Shown: piece by piece, positions 1 to 6,402 of the stretch | Layout of the letters: each line of letters opens with the position of its first letter | Numbering within the stretch: the stretch's first letter is position 1 | NCBI GenBank assembly: GCA_024640385.1 | Contig: JAHEFC010000002.1 | Span: 15,072 to 27,516, forward strand | Reading direction: 5' to 3' | DNA length: 12,445 bases | From: Sphingobacteriales bacterium | GTDB lineage: Bacteria; Bacteroidota; Bacteroidia; Chitinophagales; Chitinophagaceae | Program-made: the position numbers and the translations under genes | The notes under the pieces: generated by a model | Database searches by the model: none | The model's input: only the letters and a program-made list of their open reading frames with translations | What the model was told of the DNA's origin: nothing

Positions 1-507
1 AAAAAGATCGTTCAGTTTTTCAACTGGTTTTACTTCTATAAATGAAGCTGATATGGTAGCACGAAGTGGAATCCCCAACTGGTTGAACAGTGTGTAGTTG
101 AACGAGAAATTTTCAACCTCGCAGGAGAATACGAAAGTCCCCCATATTAATAACAGCTTAGGCAGCTCCAGTTTGGCCTGGGTAGCTGCATTGAAAGCCA
201 TCAGATCACCCTTCTCCGGCATCACCACCGACTCGAATTTTTTGGTCTCTACAAGTACCACTCTTTTTTCACTATTAGCGCCGGTACCGTCGATCAGAAA
301 ATCGAACGACATTTTCTTCAGACTTACCGCATTTACCGGCGCGCTTTGATTGTCTGTGCCACTGGCTTCTTTCTTATCCTTGTTCAGATTATATTCCACT
401 TTATAACTGGACGGATTGAACATCGCAGTGAACAACCTTGGCTTCATCAGATCCATTGGATTGTCGAAACTCTTGAAACTCAGTATCATCATCTTCATCA
501 GTGCCAT
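1..507 (-). CDS. eCIS tube/LysM-type protein (Afp7-like, CIS_tube domain), 3' end outside window
   Basis: This frame is open from an ATG at 507 to base 1, giving 169 residues with no stop, so the C-terminus is missing. The visible part resembles the CIS_tube domain of Afp7/Pvc7-type proteins, which join the inner tube to the baseplate hub and usually carry a C-terminal LysM domain; that domain would lie beyond base 1. Seen here are an early FNPSSY motif (about residues 30-35), an FDFLIDGTG strand (68-76), and a conserved-looking core LLIWGTFVFSCEVE followed by NYTLFNQLGIPLRA (about 119-150). There is no signal peptide or membrane segment, as expected for a particle component assembled in the cytoplasm. 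The start follows the DUF5908 stop by one base (TGATATG), which suggests translational coupling. The family call is from sequence pattern only. Confidence 0.85.
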   Translation of the reverse strand, partial: MALMKMMILSFKSFDNPMDLMKPRLFTAMFNPSSYKVEYNLNKDKKEASGTDNQSAPVNAVSLKKMSFDFLIDGTGANSEKRVVLVETKKFESVVMPEKGDLMAFNAATQAKLELPKLLLIWGTFVFSCEVENFSFNYTLFNQLGIPLRATISASFIEVKPVEKLNDLF

Positions 508-508
508 A

Positions 509-676
509 TCAGCGTTGTTTTTTTTCTTCCATGATCTCGAGTAGTTTCTGAACAACGATCTTTACGATCGCATCAACCTGCTGGGACTGATCCTGTTGCT
601 GATCACCAGTTGCCGGTACGGGCGACTGAGGTTCCACGGTTGACCTGATGATGATCTCATTAATGACTACAGGCAT
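509..676 (-). CDS. DUF5908 family small eCIS-associated protein
   Basis: A 55-residue protein starting MPVVINEIIIRSTVE, which matches the N-terminal signature I associate with DUF5908, small proteins found in Bacteroidota contractile injection clusters. After that strand comes a Gln/Pro-rich linker (about residues 16-34) and a charged helix (VDAIVKIVVQKLLEIMEEKK, about 34-53). Its role is not established; a small structural or assembly role is an inference from its constant neighbours. The start is fixed by the context: its ATG lies one base after the stop of the upstream tube gene and its own TGA lies one base before the next ATG, both as TGATATG, with no other plausible start. It is cytoplasmic by appearance, with no signal peptide. 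Confidence 0.85.
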   Translation of the reverse strand: MPVVINEIIIRSTVEPQSPVPATGDQQQDQSQQVDAIVKIVVQKLLEIMEEKKQR

Positions 677-677
677 A

Positions 678-1105
678 TCAGGTATTTATGATCTTGAAAT
701 ACTGGTAATACAATTCAAGTGATTCGATCACTATGGAACTGGTTTCTGCATTGAAATTGGATACACTCCATTTGACCGGATAAGCATTCATGAAGCGATA
801 GGCCATCAGCGGTTCACGTTTTTCATTCATCAGCGCCACGATCACATTTGTTGGGTTGATGTCAAAATTCTCGATCGCATCACGAACCCAGTTGGTGAGC
901 TTCGACTGCACAGCCATTCCCCGCTTCAATACCAGGGGCGTGTAATTGGCGCGCGTGGGGAGCTTCTGTGTGAACCTGTTCTCACCGCCTCGGTCTGCAG
1001 TTCCATCCCAATGCCCGCAACATCCTGAAAAGCCATATCAACAGACTCACCGCTGATCTCAAAGCTTACCCAAAATGAAAATCCAACTGGCGGATATCTC
1101 GTCAT
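678..1105 (-). pseudogene. second eCIS inner-tube protein (gp19/Afp5-like), frameshifted
   Basis: The gene starts at ATG 1105, eight bases after the tube-1 stop, and reads MTRYPPVGFSFWVSFEISG...VAGIGMELQTEAVR before running into TGA at 926-928. A different frame carries the rest: GENRFTQKLPTRANYTPLVLKRGM, then WVRDAIENF, NEKREPLMAYRF, NAYPVKWSVSNFNAE, ending at 678. Joined, these give a T4 gp19-type tube protein of about 142-146 residues, close in size to its 143-residue neighbour. The switch lies around 983-991. Related tube proteins usually read VREGGENRF here; the first frame ends in AVR and the second resumes at GENRF, so a 13-base loss between direct repeats fits at least as well as a single missing G. 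It could be a genuine lesion or an assembly error. If real, no full second tube protein is made. Confidence 0.85.
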
Positions 1106-1113
1106 ACTAAAGA

Positions 1114-1545
1114 TTAAACGGCTTCAATCACCAGGCCCTCGTGGGCGATTTCAACAGATTCCACTGCCACCTCATTGGCGTCACTTTTCAGGTCGGGAGC
1201 AGTTACTTTAGTAGGAAATGCATTCTTGACCCGCCACATATAAACCGGTTCATGGTTCTCATTGAGTAGTGAAATGGTTACATCACGGCGGTCGATCTTT
1301 GCCAATGAAACCGTATTCAGCCATTGGAAGAATTCATTATCTCCCGTGAACATGCCCCGCTTCAAAGTGATGTTACCATATTTCTGAAGGCCCGGCATCT
1401 TGATCTTGTGATACTCCGGGCTGGAGCCATCGCGATACTCTATCAGTTCATTTTCAATATTCAGACCGGTCACTTCGGAGAAGCCGATCTTAGAACCACC
1501 CCATTCCACGCGGAAGTGAAATTTTGGTAAAGGATAATTTGCCAT
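1114..1545 (-). CDS. eCIS inner-tube protein (T4 gp19 / Afp1-like)
   Basis: A 143-residue tube subunit of the phage T4 gp19/Hcp-like fold, which stacks as rings to form the rigid inner tube pushed out when the sheath contracts. The start MANYPLPKFHFRVEWGG is the family hallmark, followed by IGFSEVTGL (about 20-28), IEYRDGSSPEYHKIKMPG (35-52), ITLKRGMFTGDNEF (59-72), a NENHEPVYMWRV strand (95-106) and the closing NEVAVESVEIAHEG (124-137). It is intact, with no signal peptide. It starts 17 bases after the sheath stop and is followed by a second tube gene, the usual sheath-tube-tube order in eCIS operons. Because the neighbouring second tube gene is broken, this may be the only complete tube subunit in the window. 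Confidence 0.95.
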   Translation of the reverse strand: MANYPLPKFHFRVEWGGSKIGFSEVTGLNIENELIEYRDGSSPEYHKIKMPGLQKYGNITLKRGMFTGDNEFFQWLNTVSLAKIDRRDVTISLLNENHEPVYMWRVKNAFPTKVTAPDLKSDANEVAVESVEIAHEGLVIEAV

Positions 1546-1562
1546 TGCTGATCAATTTTATT

Positions 1563-3401
1563 TTATGATTGAGCCATCTTGTGTGAAAAACGAAGGATGA
1601 TGAATTCTGCAGGCCTTACTACAGCCAAACCAATTTCCACGATCAACATACCATTAAGAATATCATCGGGGGTCATGGTCTGGTTTAAGCCCACAGCCGT
1701 ATAAAATGCGTGCTCAGGCTTGGCACCCTGCAGCGCTCCCTCCCGCCATAGATTGGTCAGGTAATTATCGATCATCCCTTTAACACGGACCCAGGTATTG
1801 GCGTCATTAGGTTCAAAAACAAACTGCCTGGCTGCATTCTCACAACTTTCCTCTGCCATGTTGAAGAACCGACGAACATTCACATATTTCCATTCATTGT
1901 TATTGCCAGCCAGTGTACGGGCGCCCCATACCAGGTTTCCACGTCCGATGAAATTGCGGATACAGTTGATCGACTTCCCATTTTCAGCGTCTACGTTAAA
2001 ATCGGCCTGGTCATAATCACTCAGCAATACTTCCGGCTTTTTGACAGCATTGAGGGAAACGTTGGCCGGAGCCTTCCATACGCCCCTGTTTCTGTCCACT
2101 GTGGCATATATACCGGCAATGGCAGGTGAGGGCGGGAGTAAAAGCGGGATGTCCAAAAATGCTTTCCGGAGCCTGGCTTCAAATTCGGAATTGAAAAATG
2201 GCGTGATCTTGGTCAAAAAGGTATCGGTCAACAGTGCTATGGATGTGGCCTTTACTGCCTTATTGTCTTTCAGGTCAGTTTTAATGGCAGGAGGCAATGC
2301 AACATACATTGCCAGTAACTTATCCTGAAGCTGCTTGATTAGATTTTCTTTCTGTTTGCCGGCATCGTTAAAATCGTACTTGGGTTTACTTGCCGCAACT
2401 GCAGTATCGCCCTGTGCCTTCAACTCATCACTGAGTTTTTTTGCATTATCAGTAAGCGTTTGCTGCTCAGCAGGAATGAAATATGAGTTGATTGAACTTG
2501 CCTTACCAATGATCTCACCTGCCTTACCGGTGTATGATGCAGTAAGTATATTTTTGAAATATTCATCATTGAAAAAACTCAGTACATTATAGACTGCAAA
2601 TAATCCCTTGGCGTCTTTATAATTGAAATTGTTCAGAAGATTTGCCGACGTATTCTTATCCGTGATCTCCTTGGCAAACGTCATATTGATGGTTGCTGAA
2701 TTAAAATCGTAGCTATATACAGTTTCCAGATAAGGGAAATATGCAGCCCCATATTTGATCAATTCCGGCGTACTGGATATCATATTCCTTAATGAACTTT
2801 TTGACTTCTCAGCACTGGTGCCCTGTGCACCCGACTCCGGGTACACGTCAACGATCACGAACTTGTCTTTCAGATCCGAAGCTTTCTGAAGTGCAGCATT
2901 ATAAACGTCATAAAACAGGGCCGCACTACCCAATGCAGCCAGATCAGGAAAAACGATCAGAGTCGCCTCATCCAGGAGATCGATCTTAAGCAACTCGTTC
3001 TTATAGGTATTTCCATCAACAGCTACATCGGCAGCATCTTTCCTGTTATAGTCGCCTACCGAATGAATATAGCAGGGGCCCCCGCCATTATCGAAATAAT
3101 GCTTAACTGCATAGTACATCTTATTCAAGTACTTACCATCTTTCAACTTGGCCTCCGAAGGCGTATTCAGGTTTACTACCACATCTGCAACTGCTTTATC
3201 AGGTCCACCGAAATAATATTCATACTCCGCCAGTGAGCGAACTTTCTGAGCCTTGCCGATCAGGTCTTTTTCTTTGACCTCCACCGCTTTTTCAGTAACG
3301 CCAAAAAAACATGGTATCGCCGTTTCCACTGACGCAACGGAAGGCGGGAGCTTGGTGATCTCCTCAGGGTAAACGCCCGGAGTTTTATAACTGAATGCCA
3401 T
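1563..3401 (-). CDS. eCIS contractile tail sheath protein (phage sheath family)
   Basis: A 612-residue sheath subunit that forms the contractile outer cylinder around the tube. The N-terminus MAFSYKTPGVYPEEITKLPPS (residues 1-21) is typical of eCIS sheaths, as are the GGGPCYIHSVG motif (106-116), AAYFPYLETV (219-228), PPSPAIAGIYATVDRNRGVW (423-442) and the C-terminal block from NTWVRVKGMIDNYL to RPAEFIILRFSHK (535-608). Between AAYFPYLE and PPSPAIAG lies a roughly 190-residue insertion rich in Lys, Ala and Asn, with helical stretches, much longer than the short linker of minimal sheaths; in known sheath folds such insertions face outward. It sits 26 bases after the upstream gene and 17 before tube 1. 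The single long sheath gene, rather than the two or three copies in Afp/PVC loci, is notable. Confidence 0.95.
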   Translation of the reverse strand: MAFSYKTPGVYPEEITKLPPSVASVETAIPCFFGVTEKAVEVKEKDLIGKAQKVRSLAEYEYYFGGPDKAVADVVVNLNTPSEAKLKDGKYLNKMYYAVKHYFDNGGGPCYIHSVGDYNRKDAADVAVDGNTYKNELLKIDLLDEATLIVFPDLAALGSAALFYDVYNAALQKASDLKDKFVIVDVYPESGAQGTSAEKSKSSLRNMISSTPELIKYGAAYFPYLETVYSYDFNSATINMTFAKEITDKNTSANLLNNFNYKDAKGLFAVYNVLSFFNDEYFKNILTASYTGKAGEIIGKASSINSYFIPAEQQTLTDNAKKLSDELKAQGDTAVAASKPKYDFNDAGKQKENLIKQLQDKLLAMYVALPPAIKTDLKDNKAVKATSIALLTDTFLTKITPFFNSEFEARLRKAFLDIPLLLPPSPAIAGIYATVDRNRGVWKAPANVSLNAVKKPEVLLSDYDQADFNVDAENGKSINCIRNFIGRGNLVWGARTLAGNNNEWKYVNVRRFFNMAEESCENAARQFVFEPNDANTWVRVKGMIDNYLTNLWREGALQGAKPEHAFYTAVGLNQTMTPDDILNGMLIVEIGLAVVRPAEFIILRFSHKMAQS

Positions 3402-3427
3402 AGTAGAATGGTTTTTTATGTGATGAA

Positions 3428-4486
3428 TTAAACATTGACAACGATTTTGGATGTTGATGTATCAGCCCGATAATTACAGAAAGGATCAACCCGGGTTGTT
3501 TTTCTTTTCAGATCAGATTTCACAATGATCGTCCTGGGATCCGCATAGTAAAATGAAATATTGTTCAGTATGGCCTTGACCTGTTTTACAGATGGCAGGT
3601 AAGGATGATTGGATACAACCGGACCAGCCACCTCATTACCCAAAAAATACAGTTTCGACGACGCCGTGAATTGCGCTGTATTTACTGTAAGCTCCACTTT
3701 AGCCTTGATCACCGGGAAATGCACGATATATGAGTTTTTAAGCTGGTAGGGCTCAGGGTCCACATCTTCCAGTTTTATCGCAGATCTTGGAATTGCAATA
3801 AAGCCTATGATCTTTTTGTCCAGCCCGCCTGGTATTACCAGTATCTCATTAAAATTTTTCAATACGGTTCCGCCTCCGGCTCTTTCGATGCTCAGCCTGA
3901 CAATAGAAAATGATCTCAACTTAAGCGCCCTATGGGCTTTCAGTAACGAGGCATGATCACTGATCACGAAAACCTCTCCATTCAGAACCAATTGAACATC
4001 TGTCACCTTTCCCGCCTTGTTAAGCGGCTTTCCTGCTATCTCTGCGAGTTCATCCATTGTACAGTCATATGGTATGGTTTCAATGAGGTCTTCTTTGCCC
4101 AGCAGTTGATCTTTACCGAGAGGCCTGCAACTCACCTTTCGCGACAGGAAACTATAATCGAATGACCGGTTCAGCGGTTGCAGGTACAGAAGTTTTTTAC
4201 TAAAAATCAGTCCTGAATAATTCATAATATCAGCATCCTCACTACTGATGTAGAAAATCAGGTTCTCGGGAAGAAGCTCCATAAAAGGCTGTTCTACTGC
4301 AGGCAGGTCAACCGGCATATATACCTGCAATCTGTTGAAACCAGTCTCCATAAAACCATGGAGGTTTCTCACACACGCTGAAAGACCTTCTTCGGGGAGC
4401 AGTTTACATGGCGAAACATACCCGTCTATACGTTTACCGTCTTTGTTGGTATCCGTAACAAAATTTGAAGTCACATATAGATTCAA
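3428..4486 (-). CDS. Unrecognised 352-residue protein in eCIS operon, between cap and sheath
   Basis: I do not recognise this family. The frame codes for about 352 residues without signal peptide, membrane segment or catalytic motif I can name, and has many alternating beta-type stretches such as IVHFPVIKAKVELTV (about 250-264) and a C-terminus SKIVVNV. The residues after DVQLVLNGEVFVISDH (163-178) look like repeated small beta units. The start is uncertain: the longest version uses TTG at 4486, GTG at 4474 is an alternative, there is no in-frame ATG until residue 46, and a stop lies a few codons upstream. It lies 17 bases after the DUF4255 cap gene and 26 before the sheath, so it is co-transcribed with particle genes. 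A cap-adaptor or other structural role is inference from position only. Confidence 0.75.
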   Translation of the reverse strand: MNLYVTSNFVTDTNKDGKRIDGYVSPCKLLPEEGLSACVRNLHGFMETGFNRLQVYMPVDLPAVEQPFMELLPENLIFYISSEDADIMNYSGLIFSKKLLYLQPLNRSFDYSFLSRKVSCRPLGKDQLLGKEDLIETIPYDCTMDELAEIAGKPLNKAGKVTDVQLVLNGEVFVISDHASLLKAHRALKLRSFSIVRLSIERAGGGTVLKNFNEILVIPGGLDKKIIGFIAIPRSAIKLEDVDPEPYQLKNSYIVHFPVIKAKVELTVNTAQFTASSKLYFLGNEVAGPVVSNHPYLPSVKQVKAILNNISFYYADPRTIIVKSDLKRKTTRVDPFCNYRADTSTSKIVVNV

Positions 4487-4503
4487 TATGGGAACCGGCT
4501 TGA

Positions 4504-5094
4504 TCAGGTGGTATTTTTTTTATGTATGGCAGAAACCTGGGTATCCTCGATGGCTGGCCCTGGTGTAAATACAGCATCATCAATGGGAATGGACCTGAAC
4601 TTATAGATCACTGAAGGATGGTACTTACCACCGAACATGCTCCATAAATAATTAGACTTCTCAAAATCAAGTGTTACCATCTCCACCACTACATTCTCCA
4701 GCCCAACCGGGAAATTTGCCGGTATCACTGCTTTGGCCTGATCAAGTCCCATCCGGGTCTGGAAATACTGTATCACATAAGCCAGTGTGTCAATTCCGTT
4801 ATAGTTCTCAGTACTTTTTGTATAAAATGTAAATAGCAATACCAGGTTCACCCAAACAACAGGCTGGCGGTATATGATCTTGCCATTCTCTTTCGTATAA
4901 TTATTGGGATCTTTTTTGTTCTTATCTTCTTCAATTGCTGCTATCGATACAATTACTTTATTGTCAAGATTTGCTGTGGTGGAATCTGTGATATTATTCA
5001 GGTTAGCCACATACACAAACTTGTCGTTAGCACCGATCTTATCGCTGATAAACTTATTTAGGTCATCCTTCAAAAAAGAAAGAAACGGGCTCAT
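4504..5094 (-). CDS. eCIS tail terminator / cap protein (Pvc16-like, DUF4255)
   Basis: A 196-residue protein with features of the DUF4255 (Pvc16 N-terminal) family, the terminator that caps the end of the sheath and tube opposite the baseplate. Visible are a helical start MSPFLSFLKDDLNKFI, a VIVSIAAIEEDKN segment (about 48-60), YRQPVVWVNLVLLFTFY (75-91) followed by the YNGIDTLAYVIQYFQTR helix (98-114), and a C-terminal NYLWSMFGGKYHPSVIYKFR block (148-167), which matches the usual order of the domain. A polar tail of about 25 residues follows. Its place at the head of the operon before the sheath agrees with Bacteroidota eCIS layouts. Its ATG overlaps the stop of a small upstream ORF (ATGA), and no strong Shine-Dalgarno site is seen. 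Confidence 0.9.
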   Translation of the reverse strand: MSPFLSFLKDDLNKFISDKIGANDKFVYVANLNNITDSTTANLDNKVIVSIAAIEEDKNKKDPNNYTKENGKIIYRQPVVWVNLVLLFTFYTKSTENYNGIDTLAYVIQYFQTRMGLDQAKAVIPANFPVGLENVVVEMVTLDFEKSNYLWSMFGGKYHPSVIYKFRSIPIDDAVFTPGPAIEDTQVSAIHKKNTT

Positions 5095-5249
5095 TCGGTT
5101 TCAGAAATGAATGGTATATGATCAGCATGGCTGCTGTAAGGCATCAAATCAAAGGGGTTATGGATTGAACTGCTGCTTGCAGAATGTCCTGACTCAAATG
5201 AATACGGACATGACAATGCATTGATGCATGGTAAGCACATGTGTTTCAT
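5091..5249 (-). CDS. possible small protein at head of eCIS operon
   Basis: A 52-residue frame starting MKHMCLPCINALSCPYSFE and ending PFISETE. It has three cysteines near the start (residues 5, 8 and 14), a Ser-rich middle (HSASSSSIH) and no clear membrane helix. An upstream ATG at 5276 would add nine residues (MIFKRKSLT), but the purine-rich AAAGAAAGAG about seven bases before 5249 favours the shorter form. Its stop overlaps the cap gene start as ATGA, the best argument that it is translated and coupled to DUF4255. I recognise no family, and the composition is unlike its neighbours, so it could also be untranslated leader. Confidence is low. Confidence 0.35.
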   Translation of the reverse strand: MKHMCLPCINALSCPYSFESGHSASSSSIHNPFDLMPYSSHADHIPFISETE

Positions 5250-5276
5250 GGTTAGACTCTTTCTTTTAAAAATCAA

Positions 5277-5596
5277 TGCTATTCTCAGGACCTAGGGGAA
5301 GAAACGCCTTCGAAGGGTTCAATTAACTTTTGATGCAACAGCTTTTCATATCAGAAGTAAAAACGCATTCAACTATTGCAGAATTAAGTTAGATACTTCA
5401 AATGAATTTTTCAAAATTGTGAATAACTTTAAAAAGAATTAATGCAAGTTTTACATTCAACGCTAATCCTGCCCGCCTCAGTTCCAATATTTGATACATT
5501 ATGATACCCGGTTAGTGGTATCACTGGCATTATGATTCCTGAAAATTTTTTATACCCTTTCAAAAAATAGTTCTGTGAAACGTAAAACCTTTTAAT
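5277..5596. promoter_or_regulatory. divergent intergenic region with presumed eCIS and 5597 promoters
   Basis: These 320 AT-rich bases separate the leftward eCIS operon from the rightward gene at 5597 and must hold both promoters. I could not find a convincing pair of -33 TTG and -7 TAnnTTTG elements on either strand; near matches (TAATTCTG on the minus strand near 5380, TAGTTCTG on the plus strand near 5568) lack a properly spaced partner. Two perfect palindromes, CCTAGG at 5291-5296 and CCTTCGAAGG at 5307-5316, lie in the presumed eCIS leader, and a longer inverted repeat is listed separately. I see no ORF or RNA gene. Confidence 0.4.
5502..5523. repeat. inverted repeat TGATACC-N8-GGTATCA, candidate operator
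   Basis: Perfect seven-base arms, TGATACC (5502-5508) and GGTATCA (5517-5523), are separated by eight bases, giving a 15-base centre-to-centre distance suited to a dimeric DNA-binding protein. It lies 73 bases before the 5597 start and about 250 before the eCIS genes. It is not followed by a T-tract, so it does not look like a terminator. A partial extra copy (TGATACA, 5492-5498) lies just before it. No regulator gene is visible in the window. Confidence 0.4.
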
Positions 5597-6130
5597 ATGT
5601 CAGACACTGTTACTGAGATCATCTCCAGGATTCTTGTTGATGGATTTGTACTTGCACTGATCGGGCTCTTCTTCTATAAACGTGAAGTCCGGATAGAAAA
5701 AACCATAGAGGAGGAATTCAAAAAAAGAGATAAGTTTTACGACGCCCGGTTCAATTTCAAACTCCGGTCGCTGGAAGAATTGTTGGCACCGGTCAAACTA
5801 CAAATGATACGAAGCCTGATCACCCTTCGCGGCTATGACGCCAACAATGAATACAGGGAAAAGATCCTGAAGGAGTGCAATGAAAAAATAAGGGACCTAC
5901 TGCTCACCAAGGGCCACCTGATACCGGCCAGTATTATTCCTCATGCCGAGGAATTGATCAAACACTACGACGAATGGCTGCAGGCTTACCGTCAATCAAG
6001 GGAGGTGGAGAATAAAAAAGAGATCAGTCATGTTTTCACTTATAACTTCCCTCATGCTTCAGAAAAAGCATTTCTTGATAAATTCGAAGAATACCGCAGG
6101 GAACTTGAGATAGAGGGCAGTCTGAAATAA
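5597..6130 (+). CDS. hypothetical N-terminally membrane-anchored helical protein
   Basis: A 177-residue protein of no family I recognise. One hydrophobic segment near the start (about residues 12-27, ILVDGFVLALIGLFFY) is followed directly by KREVR, so the positive-inside rule places the remainder in the cytoplasm. The remainder is charged and mainly helical: a possible coiled coil from RIEKTIEEEFKKRDKFYD (32-49), then helices around ELLAPVKLQMIRSLITL (61-77) and AEELIKHYDEWLQAYRQ (117-133), ending in FLDKFEEYRRELEIEG. It is the only plus-strand gene, reads away from the eCIS operon, and its stop is two bases from the converging emfourin-like gene. No Shine-Dalgarno site is clear before the ATG. 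A link with the eCIS is possible but rests only on position. Confidence 0.75.
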   Translation: MSDTVTEIISRILVDGFVLALIGLFFYKREVRIEKTIEEEFKKRDKFYDARFNFKLRSLEELLAPVKLQMIRSLITLRGYDANNEYREKILKECNEKIRDLLLTKGHLIPASIIPHAEELIKHYDEWLQAYRQSREVENKKEISHVFTYNFPHASEKAFLDKFEEYRRELEIEGSLK

Positions 6131-6132
6131 GT

Positions 6133-6402
6133 CTATTTCACCGGATCAACCTTCAGTTCGTCTTCCAGTTTCGAAAATATCTTTTTCAGCTCGCCTTTCA
6201 ATTTTCCGGCATCAACGGCAAATTGCTTTTTTTGATTAATGACCATGGTATAATAAAAATCATCCCTTGCCTTTGGATTCGGGTCCCGTACTGCCTGCTT
6301 CAGCTTAATAGCAAGTTCGTCTTCATCCAGATCGAATTCACCCCTGGCACTGGCCGATCTTCCCATCAGTCCCCCAGATCTTTGTAGTTCAATGGTTACC
6401 AT
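6133..6402 (-). CDS. emfourin-like inhibitor of M4 (protealysin-type) peptidase
   Basis: An 89-residue protein with the layout of emfourin, the small cytoplasmic inhibitor encoded beside protealysin-like M4 peptidases. It opens with a strand and the family-type motif IELQRSGGLMGR (residues 4-15), continues with an acidic helix LDEDELAIKLKQAV (25-38), then the strand pair DFYYTMVINQKKQFAVD (48-64) and a lysine-rich C-terminal helix. Its ATG shares one base with the TAA of the upstream peptidase gene (TAATG), so the two should be translated together in defined order, peptidase then inhibitor. There is no signal peptide, matching a role in restraining the peptidase inside the cell. It is slightly shorter than the Serratia protein. 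The assignment combines a recognisable motif with strong genomic context. Confidence 0.8.
   Translation of the reverse strand: MVTIELQRSGGLMGRSASARGEFDLDEDELAIKLKQAVRDPNPKARDDFYYTMVINQKKQFAVDAGKLKGELKKIFSKLEDELKVDPVK

Noticed and set aside
98..534. Two overlapping plus-strand frames near the left edge
   Set aside because: They are antisense to the Afp7-like gene, which runs open through the edge and fits the operon.
926..1000. Programmed ribosomal frameshift in the second tube gene
   Set aside because: No slippery heptamer or downstream structure is evident, and programmed shifts are known for tail chaperones rather than tube proteins.
4420..4453. EF-hand-like DTNKDG near the start of the 352-residue protein
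   Set aside because: Only the first half of the loop fits; the hydrophobic position 8 and the final acidic residue are absent, so calcium binding is not supported.
1..5276. Type VI secretion system or complete prophage tail
   Set aside because: A sheath, paired gp19 tubes, DUF5908 and a DUF4255 cap are the eCIS set; no TssB/TssC split sheath, capsid, terminase or integrase is seen in the window.
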